A DNA stretch of 58,455 nucleotides from Actinomycetes bacterium. Its GTDB lineage: Bacteria > Actinomycetota > Acidimicrobiia > Acidimicrobiales > RAAP-2. The notes beneath the pieces are model-generated. The model was not told where the DNA came from. It did no database searches and saw only the letters and a program-made list of their open reading frames with translations. The DNA lies in assembly GCA_021806045.1 (NCBI GenBank), contig JAJZDI010000020.1, positions 1-58,455 on the forward strand, written 5' to 3'. Positions 37,391 through 46,343 of this stretch are shown here, in pieces (position 1 is the stretch's first letter; each line of letters begins with the position of its first letter). Made by a program: the position numbers and the translations under genes.

Positions 37391-37453
37391 CGGCCGCCTG
37401 TTCTGACGTCCGCCGATCTGGAGGCCGCCTGTTCTGACGTCCGCCGATCTGGC
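37377..37453 (+). repeat. Tandem duplication of a gene end, period 31 bp
   Basis: The last codons of the thioredoxin-like gene (CGCCTGTTCTGA) are repeated after the stop. GGCCGCCTGTTCTGACGTCC followed by GCCGATCTGG occurs at 37392 and again at 37423. Each copy carries its own TGA in the same word. Confidence 0.9.
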
Positions 37454-37478
37454 AGCCGACGACGGGCACGGTCGGCGG

Positions 37479-37484
37479 TAGCGT
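37479..37484 (+). promoter_or_regulatory. -10 box of leaderless folP2-like gene
   Basis: TAGCGT is followed by 7 nt and then GTG at 37492. This argues against the GTG at 37483, which lies inside the box. Confidence 0.5.
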
Positions 37485-37491
37485 GCGGGCC

Positions 37492-38388
37492 GTGCCCACA
37501 CCCACCGAGGACGCTCCCGCCACCGGACCTGCCACCTCCCTGTCCCTGGGGGACCGTACGTACGACGTTACCGACCGGGCCCTGGTCATGGGCATCCTCA
37601 ACCGGACGCCCGACTCGTTCTACGACAAGGGGCTCACCTTCGGGCTCGGCGATCTGGTGGACCGGGCAGCCGTGCTGGTGGCCGACGGCGCCGACCTGCT
37701 GGATGTGGGCGGGGTCAAGGCCGGACCGGGGCCCGAGGTCGGCGAGGCGGAGGAGCTCGACCGGGTGATCCCCGCCATCGACGCCCTGGCCACCCGTTTC
37801 GATCTCCCCCTGTCGGTCGACACGTGGCGGGCGTCGGTGGCCGCCGCCGCTTACGCGGCCGGTGCGGTGGTCGGGAACGACATCAGCGGCTTCGCTGACC
37901 CCGGCTACCTGGCGGCAGCGGCGGCAGCGGGTGCGTCCGTGGTGGCCACCCACATCCGCCTGGCACCCCGGGTGCCCGACCCCGAGCCGGTCTACGAGGG
38001 GGGGGTGGTCGGTGCCGTCCGGTCGTTCCTCGCCGACCGGGCGGCGAGGGCGCTGTCGGCCGGCATCCCGGCCGAGCGCATCGTGCTCGATGCCGGCCTC
38101 GACCTGGGGAAGACGGCCGACCAGTCCCTCGAGCTCCTGCGGGCGTCGGCGGAGCTGGCCGGTCTCGGCCACACCCTGCTGCTGTCAGCGTCGAACAAGA
38201 CGTTCCTCGGTGTGGTTCTCGACCTCCCCATCGACCAGCGGGGGCCGGCGTCGCTTGGGGCCGCCGCCCTCGGGGTGTCGCTCGGCTGCCGCATCGTGCG
38301 GGTCCACGACGTGGCCGGACATCGGCGGGTGTGCGACGCGCTGGCCGCCATCTCCCGGGTACGCCGGGGACTGCCGTGGGCGCCGTGA
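37492..38388 (+). CDS. Dihydropteroate synthase homologue of the FolP2 type
   Basis: A 298-residue TIM-barrel protein. The pterin-site start VMGILNRTPDSFYDKG is conserved. However, the second signature, normally DIGGESTRPG with a pABA-loop, reads DVGGVKAGPGPEVG, as in the mycobacterial FolP2 paralogue, which is reported to lack DHPS activity. NDISG and the Lys/Ser region near LLSASNKTFLG are present, and the last resembles but does not equal the SRKRF-type phosphate site. It is therefore probably not the folate-pathway DHPS. The true role is unknown. It is followed by holA 13 bp downstream. Confidence 0.82.
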   Translation: MPTPTEDAPATGPATSLSLGDRTYDVTDRALVMGILNRTPDSFYDKGLTFGLGDLVDRAAVLVADGADLLDVGGVKAGPGPEVGEAEELDRVIPAIDALATRFDLPLSVDTWRASVAAAAYAAGAVVGNDISGFADPGYLAAAAAAGASVVATHIRLAPRVPDPEPVYEGGVVGAVRSFLADRAARALSAGIPAERIVLDAGLDLGKTADQSLELLRASAELAGLGHTLLLSASNKTFLGVVLDLPIDQRGPASLGAAALGVSLGCRIVRVHDVAGHRRVCDALAAISRVRRGLPWAP

Positions 38389-38401
38389 GGCGGTGGGCCC
38401 C

Positions 38402-39409
38402 GTGACCGCCGATCCGACTGCCGGTCCGCTCAGCGCCTACCTGGTGCGTGGCGACGACGCGTCCCTCGTGGCCCAGGAGGCGCACGCCCTCGTCACCCGG
38501 TTGGTGGGGGACGCCGATCCGGGCCTGGTGGTCGAGGAGCACGGCGCGCCCGGTGCCGACGGCATCGACGTGGGCGCGGTGATCGACGCCTGCACGACGC
38601 CGCCGTTCCTGGTGGAGCGGCGGGTGGTGGTCGTCCGCGACGCCGGGCGCCTGACCGCCGCCGACGCCACCCGGCTCGTCGCCTACCTGGGCGACCCGTT
38701 GCCGTCGACGTCCCTCGTCCTGGTGGGCGGGGGTGGCACCGTTCCCCAGGGTCTGGTGAAGGCCGTCGGGGCCGCCGGCGGCCTGGTCGACGCGTCGGCC
38801 GGTACGGGCAAGGCCAGATCCCAGTGGCTGACCGACCACGTGCGGCGCGGCCCGGTGCGCCTGGACGGGCCGGCGACGGCTCTGCTCGCCGACCACCTGG
38901 GCGAGGACCTGGGTCGCTTGGCCGGCCTGCTCGACGCCCTGGCCGCCGCTTACGGTCCCGGAGCGTCGATCAGTACCGAAGAGCTGGCCCCGTTCCTCGG
39001 TGAGGCCGGTGCGGTGGCCCCGTGGGACCTGACCGATGCGGTGGCGGCCGGCGACACGGCCCGGGCCCTCGGCGTCCTGCGCCGGCTGGTGGATGGTGGC
39101 TTCCACCCCCTGGCCGTCCTGACGGTGCTCCACCGCCGTTACGAGCAGCTCCTGCGGCTCGACGGCGCCGACGCGACCACGCCAGACGCGGCCGCCTCGA
39201 TTCTCGGCCTGCGGAGCTCGTTCCCCGCCCGCAAGGCCCTGGAGCACGGCCGCCGCATCGGCTCCGACGGCCTGGCCAGGTCGATGGCGCTGCTGGCGGC
39301 GGCCGACCTCGACCTGCGGGGCGCGACCGGGCTGCCCGGTCCGTTGGTGCTCGAGGTGCTGGTCGCCCGCCTGTCCCGCCTGGCCCGGGTGTCGCGCCGG
39401 GGGCGCTGA
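38402..39409 (+). CDS. holA: DNA polymerase III delta subunit (clamp-loader)
   Basis: A 335-residue clamp-loader subunit that opens the beta sliding clamp. Typical low-identity delta features are YLVRGDDASLVAQEAHALV (the degenerate ATP-fold start), CTTPPFLVERRVVVVRDAGRL, the lid segment LLADHLGEDLGRLAGLLDALAAAYG, and the C-terminal collar domain (ARALGVLRRLVDGGFHPLAVL, LRSSFPARKALEHGR). GTG 38402 lies 13 bp after the folP2-like stop, so the genes are co-transcribed. The delta subunit does not hydrolyse ATP itself. Confidence 0.88.
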   Translation: MTADPTAGPLSAYLVRGDDASLVAQEAHALVTRLVGDADPGLVVEEHGAPGADGIDVGAVIDACTTPPFLVERRVVVVRDAGRLTAADATRLVAYLGDPLPSTSLVLVGGGGTVPQGLVKAVGAAGGLVDASAGTGKARSQWLTDHVRRGPVRLDGPATALLADHLGEDLGRLAGLLDALAAAYGPGASISTEELAPFLGEAGAVAPWDLTDAVAAGDTARALGVLRRLVDGGFHPLAVLTVLHRRYEQLLRLDGADATTPDAAASILGLRSSFPARKALEHGRRIGSDGLARSMALLAAADLDLRGATGLPGPLVLEVLVARLSRLARVSRRGR

Positions 39410-39471
39410 GCGGGCACTGCGGGGCATTGGGGGGCTGCGGCGGGCTGCGGGAGCGGTGGTCAGCTGACGGA

Positions 39472-39530
39472 ACGCTCCGGCGCCGGAAGGCGTTGGGCGA
39501 CCGCACGCTCCGGCGGCGGAAGGCGTTGGG
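39472..39530 (+). repeat. 33-bp direct repeat between holA and the sigma factor gene
   Basis: Two copies of an ACGCTCCGGC...GGAAGGCGTTGGGCG sequence start at 39472 and 39505 and differ at a few positions. No gene is visible in 39410-39591. Confidence 0.85.
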
Positions 39531-39591
39531 CGGCGGGGAACATCGGTCGCCCGTGTCAACCGGATAGGCCCGTGCGGTGTCATGGTGACCG

Positions 39592-40152
39592 GTGAGCACC
39601 GATGTGGCGAACGGGGTGGCTGGAGTGGATGAGGTGCCTGTCGGCACGGACGACGGTGAGGGACTACTCGTCGAGTTCGTGCGCGGCGAGTACCCGGTGC
39701 TCGTCGCTGCCCTGGGACTGGTGTGCGGGAGCCGGACGGCGGCCGAGGACGCCGTGCAGGAGGCCCTGGCCCGTGCGGTGGTCGCCGAGCGACGGGGGAG
39801 GCACATCGAATCGCTGCCCGCATGGGTGCGGGTGGTGGCACTCAACCTCCTCCGCAACCGCTGGCGATCGCTCGCCCGGGAACGGGGCGCCTTGCGCCGG
39901 TTGGGCCGGTCGGCGGAAGCGGACGGAGACGCTGAAGCGGCTCGGGAGGACCTCCTCGACCTGAGACACGCCATCGCCGCCCTGTCCCGGCGCCAGCGAG
40001 AGGCGGTGGCGCTGCACTACCGCCTCGGGCTGAACGTCGCGGAGACGGCGGTGGCCATGGGGGTGACGGACGGCACGGTGAAGACCCTCCTCAGCCGGGC
40101 CCGTCAGGCGCTCGCCACCACCGTCGGCGACCAGGAGGATGCCCGTGACTGA
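39592..40152 (+). CDS. ECF-type RNA polymerase sigma factor
   Basis: A 186-residue sigma factor. Region 2 (GEYPVLVAALGLVCGSRTAAEDAVQEALARA ... WVRVVALNLLRNRWR) and region 4 (LRHAIAALSRRQREAVALHYRLGLNVAETAVAMGVTDGTVKTLLSRARQ) are both present, separated by a short linker as in ECF sigmas. GTG 39592 is the start. The next two genes overlap it and each other, forming a three-gene operon with two exported proteins. Confidence 0.9.
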   Translation: MSTDVANGVAGVDEVPVGTDDGEGLLVEFVRGEYPVLVAALGLVCGSRTAAEDAVQEALARAVVAERRGRHIESLPAWVRVVALNLLRNRWRSLARERGALRRLGRSAEADGDAEAAREDLLDLRHAIAALSRRQREAVALHYRLGLNVAETAVAMGVTDGTVKTLLSRARQALATTVGDQEDARD

Positions 40153-40900
40153 CGACCCCGTCTTCGACGCAGATCTCGACCGGCGGTTGCGGCATGCCGT
40201 CGGTGCCCTGGCGGCGCCGGCTGACCCCGGCGGCGTGACGGCGTCGGTCGCCCGGCGGGTGGCCCGTCACCGCAGGCGGAACCGGCTGGCTGCCGTCGCC
40301 GCCAGTGTGGTCGTGGTGGCCGGCGCGACGGCTGGGACGGTCGCCGTGGTCGGCGGCTACCGGTCACCTGGCCAGGCCACTGCAGGCCCCGCCGCGGGCG
40401 TGGCGCCCCGACCGTCCCACCACGGCCCGCTTGGGCTGTTCGGGCCGGCCTCTTCGTCGCCTGCGAACGGGGCATTTGGCCCGGCATCGGGCCCTGCGCA
40501 AGGCCAGGTCTCCTGTCCATCACACCCGACTGCGCCCACGTTCGTGGGCGGTAGCTTCTGTGGCCCGCCGCCGCCCGCCGGGAACGGTTTCGGACCAGGG
40601 GGCGTGTGCACCGGTCGTGAGACGGCCGCGCCGTGTGGGCCTGGGGTGGTGCCCGGCCGGTACTACGCCTACACGGTGCCCGCTTCGTGCACAGGCCTGA
40701 TCATCTTCGACGGGCGACGGTGGGTGTCGGAGCTGCTGCCGCCGTCACCGGTCGCTCCGTTCCACATGTGGCTGCGTCTCGGTCCGAACGGGCAGTCGTT
40801 GGGTTCCATCAGCCCGGACGGCGCGGTCGGCTACGTCCCCTACACGGGTCAGCCCCTCCGTGCCTGCCAGACCCCGCCGACCACGGTGGCCCCCCGGTGA
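40145..40900 (+). CDS. Membrane protein, candidate anti-sigma factor
   Basis: A 251-residue protein. A short cytoplasmic N-domain (DADLDRRLRHAVGALAAPADPG ... VARRVARHRRRNR) precedes one helix (LAAVAASVVVVAGATAGTVAVV), then an extracytoplasmic Pro/Gly/Cys-rich region ending in a compact domain (SCTGLIIFDGRRWVSEL). Position directly after an ECF sigma gene suggests an anti-sigma role, but the usual HxxxCxxC zinc motif is missing. GTG 40145 sits 6 nt after AGGAGG and overlaps the sigma stop; ATG 40139 is also in frame. Confidence 0.7.
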   Translation: MTDDPVFDADLDRRLRHAVGALAAPADPGGVTASVARRVARHRRRNRLAAVAASVVVVAGATAGTVAVVGGYRSPGQATAGPAAGVAPRPSHHGPLGLFGPASSSPANGAFGPASGPAQGQVSCPSHPTAPTFVGGSFCGPPPPAGNGFGPGGVCTGRETAAPCGPGVVPGRYYAYTVPASCTGLIIFDGRRWVSELLPPSPVAPFHMWLRLGPNGQSLGSISPDGAVGYVPYTGQPLRACQTPPTTVAPR

Positions 40901-41910
40901 CACGGCCATCGGACCGGCGTTCGGGGCGGTCGAGCCCTGAGCGGACGCGCTCGGTCCGGTCGCGCTCGGTCGGGGTCGGGGCGGGACTGGCCTTCGGGCT
41001 CGTGCTGGCCGCCTGCAGCGGCCCGTCCGTCCCGTCACCGCCCCCGCCCGCCCGGAAGCTCGCTCCCGAGGCGGTGTCCACCCCGGCCGAGCTGGCCGCA
41101 GCCGTCGCCGGCGGCACGTTCGTGCGCCCGGTCGCGCTCGGTGGGCTGGTCATCGAGCCCCCCGTCGGTAAGCCCCCGGCGGCACCGCTCGGGCTCGACC
41201 TGACGACGGCCCGGGAGTACGTGGCGCTGGCCGGGGGCATCGGCACGGAGGCCATGGGTGCCGGGGACCAGGCCGTCGGCTACGGGGACGTGACCCTCAC
41301 CGGCGTGACCCTCCCGGCGGGCACGCCGACGCTGCATGTGTGGCCAGCGTGGGTGGGGATCTCGCTCGGGGGTGCCTCCCCGGTGGCGTACTCGTGCCCG
41401 GCGGAGATCGCGCCGCCTCGGACCACACTGCCACCGGCGGGTGGGACGAGGGCTGACCGCCCCATCGACAGTGCCGTGATCTTCTATGGGCCCCAGGGTC
41501 GCGGTGCCGTGCTCTACCGCACGGCCGGAGCCAAGCCCTGTGGCGAGGGCACGGCCGCGCCGAGCGTGGCCCCAGCCCAGGCGGTGGTGCCGGTGCCGTG
41601 GCAGCTGGCCGGGCCCGTCGGGCTGGCGACCAAGGTGTCCTACGTTGCGCCTGCCTGCGCATCACTGTCCGGGGTCGGGGCCTCCGGCAACGTGCGAACC
41701 GGGGTGTTCACCGCCAGCGTGACGGTGGCGTTCCCCTTCGACCGGACCCGGTGCGACGCGGTCAGCCGGTTCGAGACCACCGTCCGGATCGGCCCGATCG
41801 AGCCTCCCCCGCCCCGCAGCCCGGCCCCGGCCCCACCCGGCCACGTCGTGCTCGAGCACGCCCCGATCCCGGTGGTGGTCCCGCCGGGCCTCGTCGGTCC
41901 GATCACCTGA
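40897..41910 (+). CDS. Putative lipoprotein of the sigma-factor operon
   Basis: A 337-residue exported protein that I do not recognise. The basic N-region SDRRSGRSSPERTRSVRSRS is followed by a hydrophobic stretch with the lipobox LAAC, then a beta-rich mature domain with paired cysteines (SCPAEI, KPCGEG, APACAS, TRCDAV). GTG 40897 overlaps the stop of the upstream membrane protein (GTGA). It may be an envelope target or sensor partner of the ECF system. This is inferred from position. Confidence 0.72.
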   Translation: MTRPSDRRSGRSSPERTRSVRSRSVGVGAGLAFGLVLAACSGPSVPSPPPPARKLAPEAVSTPAELAAAVAGGTFVRPVALGGLVIEPPVGKPPAAPLGLDLTTAREYVALAGGIGTEAMGAGDQAVGYGDVTLTGVTLPAGTPTLHVWPAWVGISLGGASPVAYSCPAEIAPPRTTLPPAGGTRADRPIDSAVIFYGPQGRGAVLYRTAGAKPCGEGTAAPSVAPAQAVVPVPWQLAGPVGLATKVSYVAPACASLSGVGASGNVRTGVFTASVTVAFPFDRTRCDAVSRFETTVRIGPIEPPPPRSPAPAPPGHVVLEHAPIPVVVPPGLVGPIT

Positions 41911-41983
41911 AGGCCGGTGGCCGCCCGGGCCGCGCGCTGGTGGAGTCGGCGTGGTCCTGGGCATCTCGGGTGCAGCTCCCCGG

Positions 41984-44900
41984 TCAGCGGAAGTCCCGTG
42001 AGGACGGCACGGGCCCCAGGTCGAGCCGGTCGATCCGCTCGGCCACCAGGCTGAGCGCCCCTTCGGACCGCTCCACCCGTCCCCGTACCAGGAGGGCGGA
42101 CGCGCCCCTGGCCACCGGCCACCACCGGATCCACGCCCCCCGGGAGCAGACGACGTTCACCATGCCCGTCTCGTCCTCCAGGTTCACGAAGACGGCGCCC
42201 CGGGCGCTCTCGGGCCGCTGGCGGTGGGTGACCACCCCGCCGACGGTCACCCTGCTCCCTGCCGGGGCGCCGTGGAGTGCCGCGGCGGGAACCACCCCCC
42301 GGCGTGCCAGCACGGGCCGTGCCAGGTGCATGGCCGTCACCCCCGGGGTCGCCCCGAGGGCCCACAGGTCGTCGGCCACGTCCTCCCACGGTCCCGGGGC
42401 CGGCAGGTCGGGTGCATCGGCGCCGGTGACGATGCCGGGTAGCCGGTCGGAGGTGGCCTGGGCGGCGGCGCCCGCTCCCCAGATGGCGGTGCGCCGGTCC
42501 CGGGTGGCGGCCGTACCCGATCCGGCGCGTGGGCCCCGGTCGGGCTCGTCCGCCAGTGCGCCAGCGGCAGCCAGTGCCTCGAGCTGGGGGCGGGTGAGCC
42601 CTGCACGGCGCACCAGGTCCTCCATGCCCGCCCACGGCCGGCCGGCGGCGATCCGCTCGGCTGCCGACCGGCCGATGCCCCGGACCGACGACAGCCCCAG
42701 CCGGATGGCCGGGACCCGGTCCTCCCGGCGGTCCTCCCGGCAGTCCTCCCGGCGGTCTCCCCGGCCGGTGGCGGTGATGCCTGACCACTCCAGGGTGGCG
42801 TCGGCGCCGCCCGCGTCCACGTGGGGCCGGTACACCGCCACCCCGTGCCGCTTGGCGTCGGCGATCAGGCTCTGGGGCGACCAGAACCCCATCGGCTGGG
42901 CGTTCAGCAGGCCGGCGGTGAAGGCGGCGGGGTAGTGGAGCTTGCACCAGGCGGTGGCGTAGACGAGGTGGGCGAAGGCCACCGAGTGGCTCTCGGGGAA
43001 GCCGAAGTTGGCGAAGGCGGCCAGGGCGTCGTAGACCTTGGCCGCCACCTCGTCGCTCACCCCCCGGGCCGCCATGCCGGCGAAGAGGCGGTCGCGCAGG
43101 CGGGCCATGCGCTCGCCCGAGCGCTTGGCGCTCATGGCCTGCCGGAGGGCGTCGGCCTCGGTGGGGGAGAAGCCGGCCACGTCGATGGCGATCTGCATGA
43201 GCTGCTCCTGGAAGAGCGGCACCCCGAGCGTCCGCTCGAGCGCCGGCTCCAGCAGCGGGTGCAGGTAGGTGACCGGCTCGGTCCCGTTGCGCCGGCGGAT
43301 GTAGGGGTGGACGGCGTTCCCCTGGATGGGGCCGGGGCGGATGAGGGCCACCTCGATGGCCAGGTCGTAGAAGCAGCGGGGCCGCACCCGGGGCAGCGTG
43401 CCCATCTGGGCCCGTGACTCCACCTGGAACACCCCCACGGTGTCGGCCCGGCACAGCAGGTCGTAGACGGCGTCCTCCTGGGGGATGCGGGCCAGGTCGA
43501 TCCGCTCGCCGTGGAACGAGGCGACCAGGTCGACCATGGCGTGGAGGGCGGTGAGCATCCCCAGGCCGAGGAGGTCGAACTTGACCAGGCCCACCGCCGC
43601 GCAGTCGTCCTTGTCCCACTGGAGCACGCTGCGCCCGGGCATGCGGCCCCACTCCACCGGGCACACCTCGACCACCGGCCGGTCGCAGATCACCATCCCC
43701 CCCGAGTGGATGCCGAGGTGGCGGGGGAAGCCGAGCGCCTCGGTGGCCAGCTCGGCCACCAGCGGTGGCAGGTCCTCGACCTCGCCGGGCCCGGACCCCC
43801 GGTCGGACGCCTTGGCCCAGGCGTCGACCTCCTCGGCCGTGTGGCCGAGGGCCTTGCCCACGTCGCGGACGGCCGAGCGGGTCCGGTAGGTGATGACGTT
43901 GGCCACCTGGGCGGCGTGCCGGCGGCCGTAGCGCTGGTAGACGTACTGGATGACCTCCTCCCGGCGGCCCGACTCGATGTCGACGTCGATGTCCGGGGGG
44001 CCGTCCCGGGCCGGGGAGAGGAACCGCTCGAACAGCAGCCCCAGGCCGACAGCGTCGACGTTGGTGATCCCGAGGGCGTAGCAGACGGCCGAGGTGGCGG
44101 CCGACCCCCGGCCCTGGCAGAGGATGTCGCTGCGCCGGCAGAACTGGACGATGTCCCAGACGGTGAGGAAGTACCCGGCGAACCCGAGGGCCGAGATCAC
44201 CCCGAGCTCATGGTCGATCCGTGCCCACGCCCCCGGCACCCGCTCCGCGTGACGGGGTCCGTAGCGCCCGGCGGCGCCCCGTGAGGTCAGTTCGGCGAGC
44301 CAGCTCTGCTCGGTGTGGCCGGCCGGCACCGGGAAGTCGGGCAGCCGGGGGGCGACCAGCCGCAGGTCGAAGGCGAACGCTCCGGCCAGCTCGACCGATC
44401 GGGCCACCGCCCCCGGCCACCGTGCGAACCTGCGGTGCTGCTCGGCCGGGGTGCGCAGGCAGGCGGTGGGCGCCGGGGGGAGCCATCCCTCGAGATCGGC
44501 CAGTGGCCGGCGGGCCCGCACCGCGGCCAGGGTGGTGGCCAGCCGGAAGCGCTCGGGGGTTGCGTAGTGGACGTTGTTGGTGGCCACCGGGTCGATGCCC
44601 CGCTCCACCGCCACCACGGCCAGGGCGTCGTTGCGTGCCGTGTCCACCGGGTCACCGTGGTCCCACAGCTCCACGCTCACCCGGTCCCGGCCGAAGGCCT
44701 CGACCAGCCGGTCGAGCGCCCGCCCGGCCGCCGACGGCCCGCCGCCCTCGAGGGCGGCGGCCACGGGTCCCTTGCGGCACCCGGTCAGCACGTGCCAGTG
44801 GCCGCCGTGCCGGCCGGCCAGGTCCTCGAGGGTGAAGCGGGGCGCACCCTTCTCGCCGCCGGCCAGGTGGGCCTCGGCGATGGCCGAGCTCAAGCGGGCG

Positions 44901-45220
44901 TAGCCGGCGGGGTCACGGGCGAGGACGACGAGGTGGGTGCCGGGCGGGTCGGGCATGCCCGTCCGGGCGCCTGCCGGTGCGCCTGCCGGGGCAAGGGTGA
45001 GCTCGGCACCGAACACGGTGGGCAGCTCGACCAGCCGGGCCGTCTCCGCGAAGCGCACCACCCCGTAGAGCCCGTCGTGGTCGGTGAGCGCCATGGCCGA
45101 CAGCCCCAGGCGCGCCGCCTCGCCTGCCAGCTCCTCGGGATGGGAGGCGCCGTCGAGGAAGGAGAAGTTCGAGTGGGCGTGCAGCTCGGCGTAGGCCGGC
45201 CGGCCGGACGTCTCAGCCAT
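41984..45220 (-). CDS. dnaE2: Error-prone DNA polymerase DnaE2 (ImuC)
   Basis: A 1078-residue C-family polymerase, length normal for DnaE2. The N-terminal PHP domain starts YAELHAHSNFSFLDGASHP and contains ALTDHDGLYG. The polymerase core has RGSAATSAVCYALGITNVDAV and the catalytic Asp pair in PPDIDVDIESGRREEV, then the fingers region GIHSGGMVICDRPV. KMSAKRS-like AMSAKRSGERM, tandem HhH (LSSVRGIGRSAAERIAAG) and an OB domain (GSRVTVGGVVTHRQRPESA) follow. Together with ImuB and ImuA' it forms the SOS mutasome that copies damaged DNA. Its ATG overlaps the imuB end by 8 bp. Confidence 0.95.
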   Translation of the reverse strand: MAETSGRPAYAELHAHSNFSFLDGASHPEELAGEAARLGLSAMALTDHDGLYGVVRFAETARLVELPTVFGAELTLAPAGAPAGARTGMPDPPGTHLVVLARDPAGYARLSSAIAEAHLAGGEKGAPRFTLEDLAGRHGGHWHVLTGCRKGPVAAALEGGGPSAAGRALDRLVEAFGRDRVSVELWDHGDPVDTARNDALAVVAVERGIDPVATNNVHYATPERFRLATTLAAVRARRPLADLEGWLPPAPTACLRTPAEQHRRFARWPGAVARSVELAGAFAFDLRLVAPRLPDFPVPAGHTEQSWLAELTSRGAAGRYGPRHAERVPGAWARIDHELGVISALGFAGYFLTVWDIVQFCRRSDILCQGRGSAATSAVCYALGITNVDAVGLGLLFERFLSPARDGPPDIDVDIESGRREEVIQYVYQRYGRRHAAQVANVITYRTRSAVRDVGKALGHTAEEVDAWAKASDRGSGPGEVEDLPPLVAELATEALGFPRHLGIHSGGMVICDRPVVEVCPVEWGRMPGRSVLQWDKDDCAAVGLVKFDLLGLGMLTALHAMVDLVASFHGERIDLARIPQEDAVYDLLCRADTVGVFQVESRAQMGTLPRVRPRCFYDLAIEVALIRPGPIQGNAVHPYIRRRNGTEPVTYLHPLLEPALERTLGVPLFQEQLMQIAIDVAGFSPTEADALRQAMSAKRSGERMARLRDRLFAGMAARGVSDEVAAKVYDALAAFANFGFPESHSVAFAHLVYATAWCKLHYPAAFTAGLLNAQPMGFWSPQSLIADAKRHGVAVYRPHVDAGGADATLEWSGITATGRGDRREDCREDRREDRVPAIRLGLSSVRGIGRSAAERIAAGRPWAGMEDLVRRAGLTRPQLEALAAAGALADEPDRGPRAGSGTAATRDRRTAIWGAGAAAQATSDRLPGIVTGADAPDLPAPGPWEDVADDLWALGATPGVTAMHLARPVLARRGVVPAAALHGAPAGSRVTVGGVVTHRQRPESARGAVFVNLEDETGMVNVVCSRGAWIRWWPVARGASALLVRGRVERSEGALSLVAERIDRLDLGPVPSSRDFR

Positions 45221-46343
45221 AGGTGGCCTCCACCTGCCAGCTGCCCCGCTCGACGACGAGCAGCCGCGCCGTCCCGGCCGTCACGACCTGGAGCCGGGCC
45301 GTCCGGCGATGCCCTCGCGTCCACCACCGCTCCTCGGTCGGCCACGGCCCGGCCCAGGCGGCGATCCGCTCCCAGGGGCCGCCGGCCACCGACAGGCGGG
45401 CCGGCTCTCCGGAGAGCACGCCCCGCCCCGACACGGCCACCGCTGTCCCGTCCAGCCCGACCAGTTCGGCTGCCGGGCGGTCCCGGTGGACGAGGAGGGG
45501 GGCGGGGGGTGGGATGGCACCCGGCCACGGTGGCTGGGATCCTGTCCCACCGGACCGTCCCGCCCGGCTCCGGGCGCTCCATGGGACGTCGCGGGCCCGC
45601 TCGGCCGGGCTGCGTCCCCCCTGGAGCCGAGCGGTCAGCACGCCGTCCGGCCCCAGTAGCCCCTGGACCCGAGTGAGCACCTGCGCGGCGCGGGCGTCCG
45701 CCTCGCTGGCGCCGCCCCAGAACCCCGGTTGGCGGTCGGGAGGCGGGGGCGGGTGGCGCAACGCGTGCAGGCGCCGCCCAGCTCCGGGATCGGCCAGGCC
45801 GGGCAGGTTGCCGCTGCGCCCGGTGGCCACTGCGTGGCAGGCGACCCCCGTAGCGCCGAACCGGCCGAGGACGTGGCGCTCGGGCAGGGCGGCGAACGCC
45901 CCGAGCGTGGTGATCCCCAGTCGGGCCAGCACGTCGGCCAGGTCTCGCTCACCCAGCACGGCCAGAGGAAAGGGGGCGAGGAACGCAGTGGTCCCACCGG
46001 GCTCGACGATCGTGCCGGTCCGGGCAGCCAGTACAGCGGCGAAGGTGCCCTCGGCGATGCCCACCTCGACAGCCTCGACGGAGCTGCCGCCCTCGACGGC
46101 CTCCGCGGCAGCTTCGACGGCCTCGACGGCGGCCGCGGTGACCAGGTCGACCACGGCATGCTCGCCACCGAAGTAGCGGGCCGGCCCCCTGATGGGCAGG
46201 GTGCAGATCCCGGTCCGCACCACGGTCACCCAGGGGCACGAGGCCTCGACGGCGGCCACCACCCGGTCGAACGCACGCAGGACGCCCCCGCTCTCGTCCT
46301 CCTCGATCAGGCCGGGACACCGAACGGCCAGCAGGCGTTCCAT
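45213..46343 (-). CDS. imuB: ImuB, Y-family polymerase-like mutasome hub, apparently N-terminally truncated
   Basis: A 376-residue Y-family homologue. Recognisable parts are the palm region GICTLPIRGPARYFGGE, ALPERHVLGRFGATG (HhH/thumb), the clamp-binding motif QPGFWG (205-210, compare QLPLWG in mycobacterial ImuB), VQGLLGPDGVLTARLQGGRSPAERARDVPW, and a C-terminal ImuA'/DnaE2-interaction tail. Usual ImuB proteins are about 500 residues and begin some 45-60 residues earlier, with a W-C-P-D-W-P-type strand. Here the ATG at 46343 falls inside the conserved GV--L---AARCP-type helix. The frame stays open just upstream (FRGVGASL, homologous) before running into the 9-bp repeats. The ATG overlaps the imuA' stop as TGATG. 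Confidence 0.85.
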   Translation of the reverse strand: MERLLAVRCPGLIEEDESGGVLRAFDRVVAAVEASCPWVTVVRTGICTLPIRGPARYFGGEHAVVDLVTAAAVEAVEAAAEAVEGGSSVEAVEVGIAEGTFAAVLAARTGTIVEPGGTTAFLAPFPLAVLGERDLADVLARLGITTLGAFAALPERHVLGRFGATGVACHAVATGRSGNLPGLADPGAGRRLHALRHPPPPPDRQPGFWGGASEADARAAQVLTRVQGLLGPDGVLTARLQGGRSPAERARDVPWSARSRAGRSGGTGSQPPWPGAIPPPAPLLVHRDRPAAELVGLDGTAVAVSGRGVLSGEPARLSVAGGPWERIAAWAGPWPTEERWWTRGHRRTARLQVVTAGTARLLVVERGSWQVEATYG

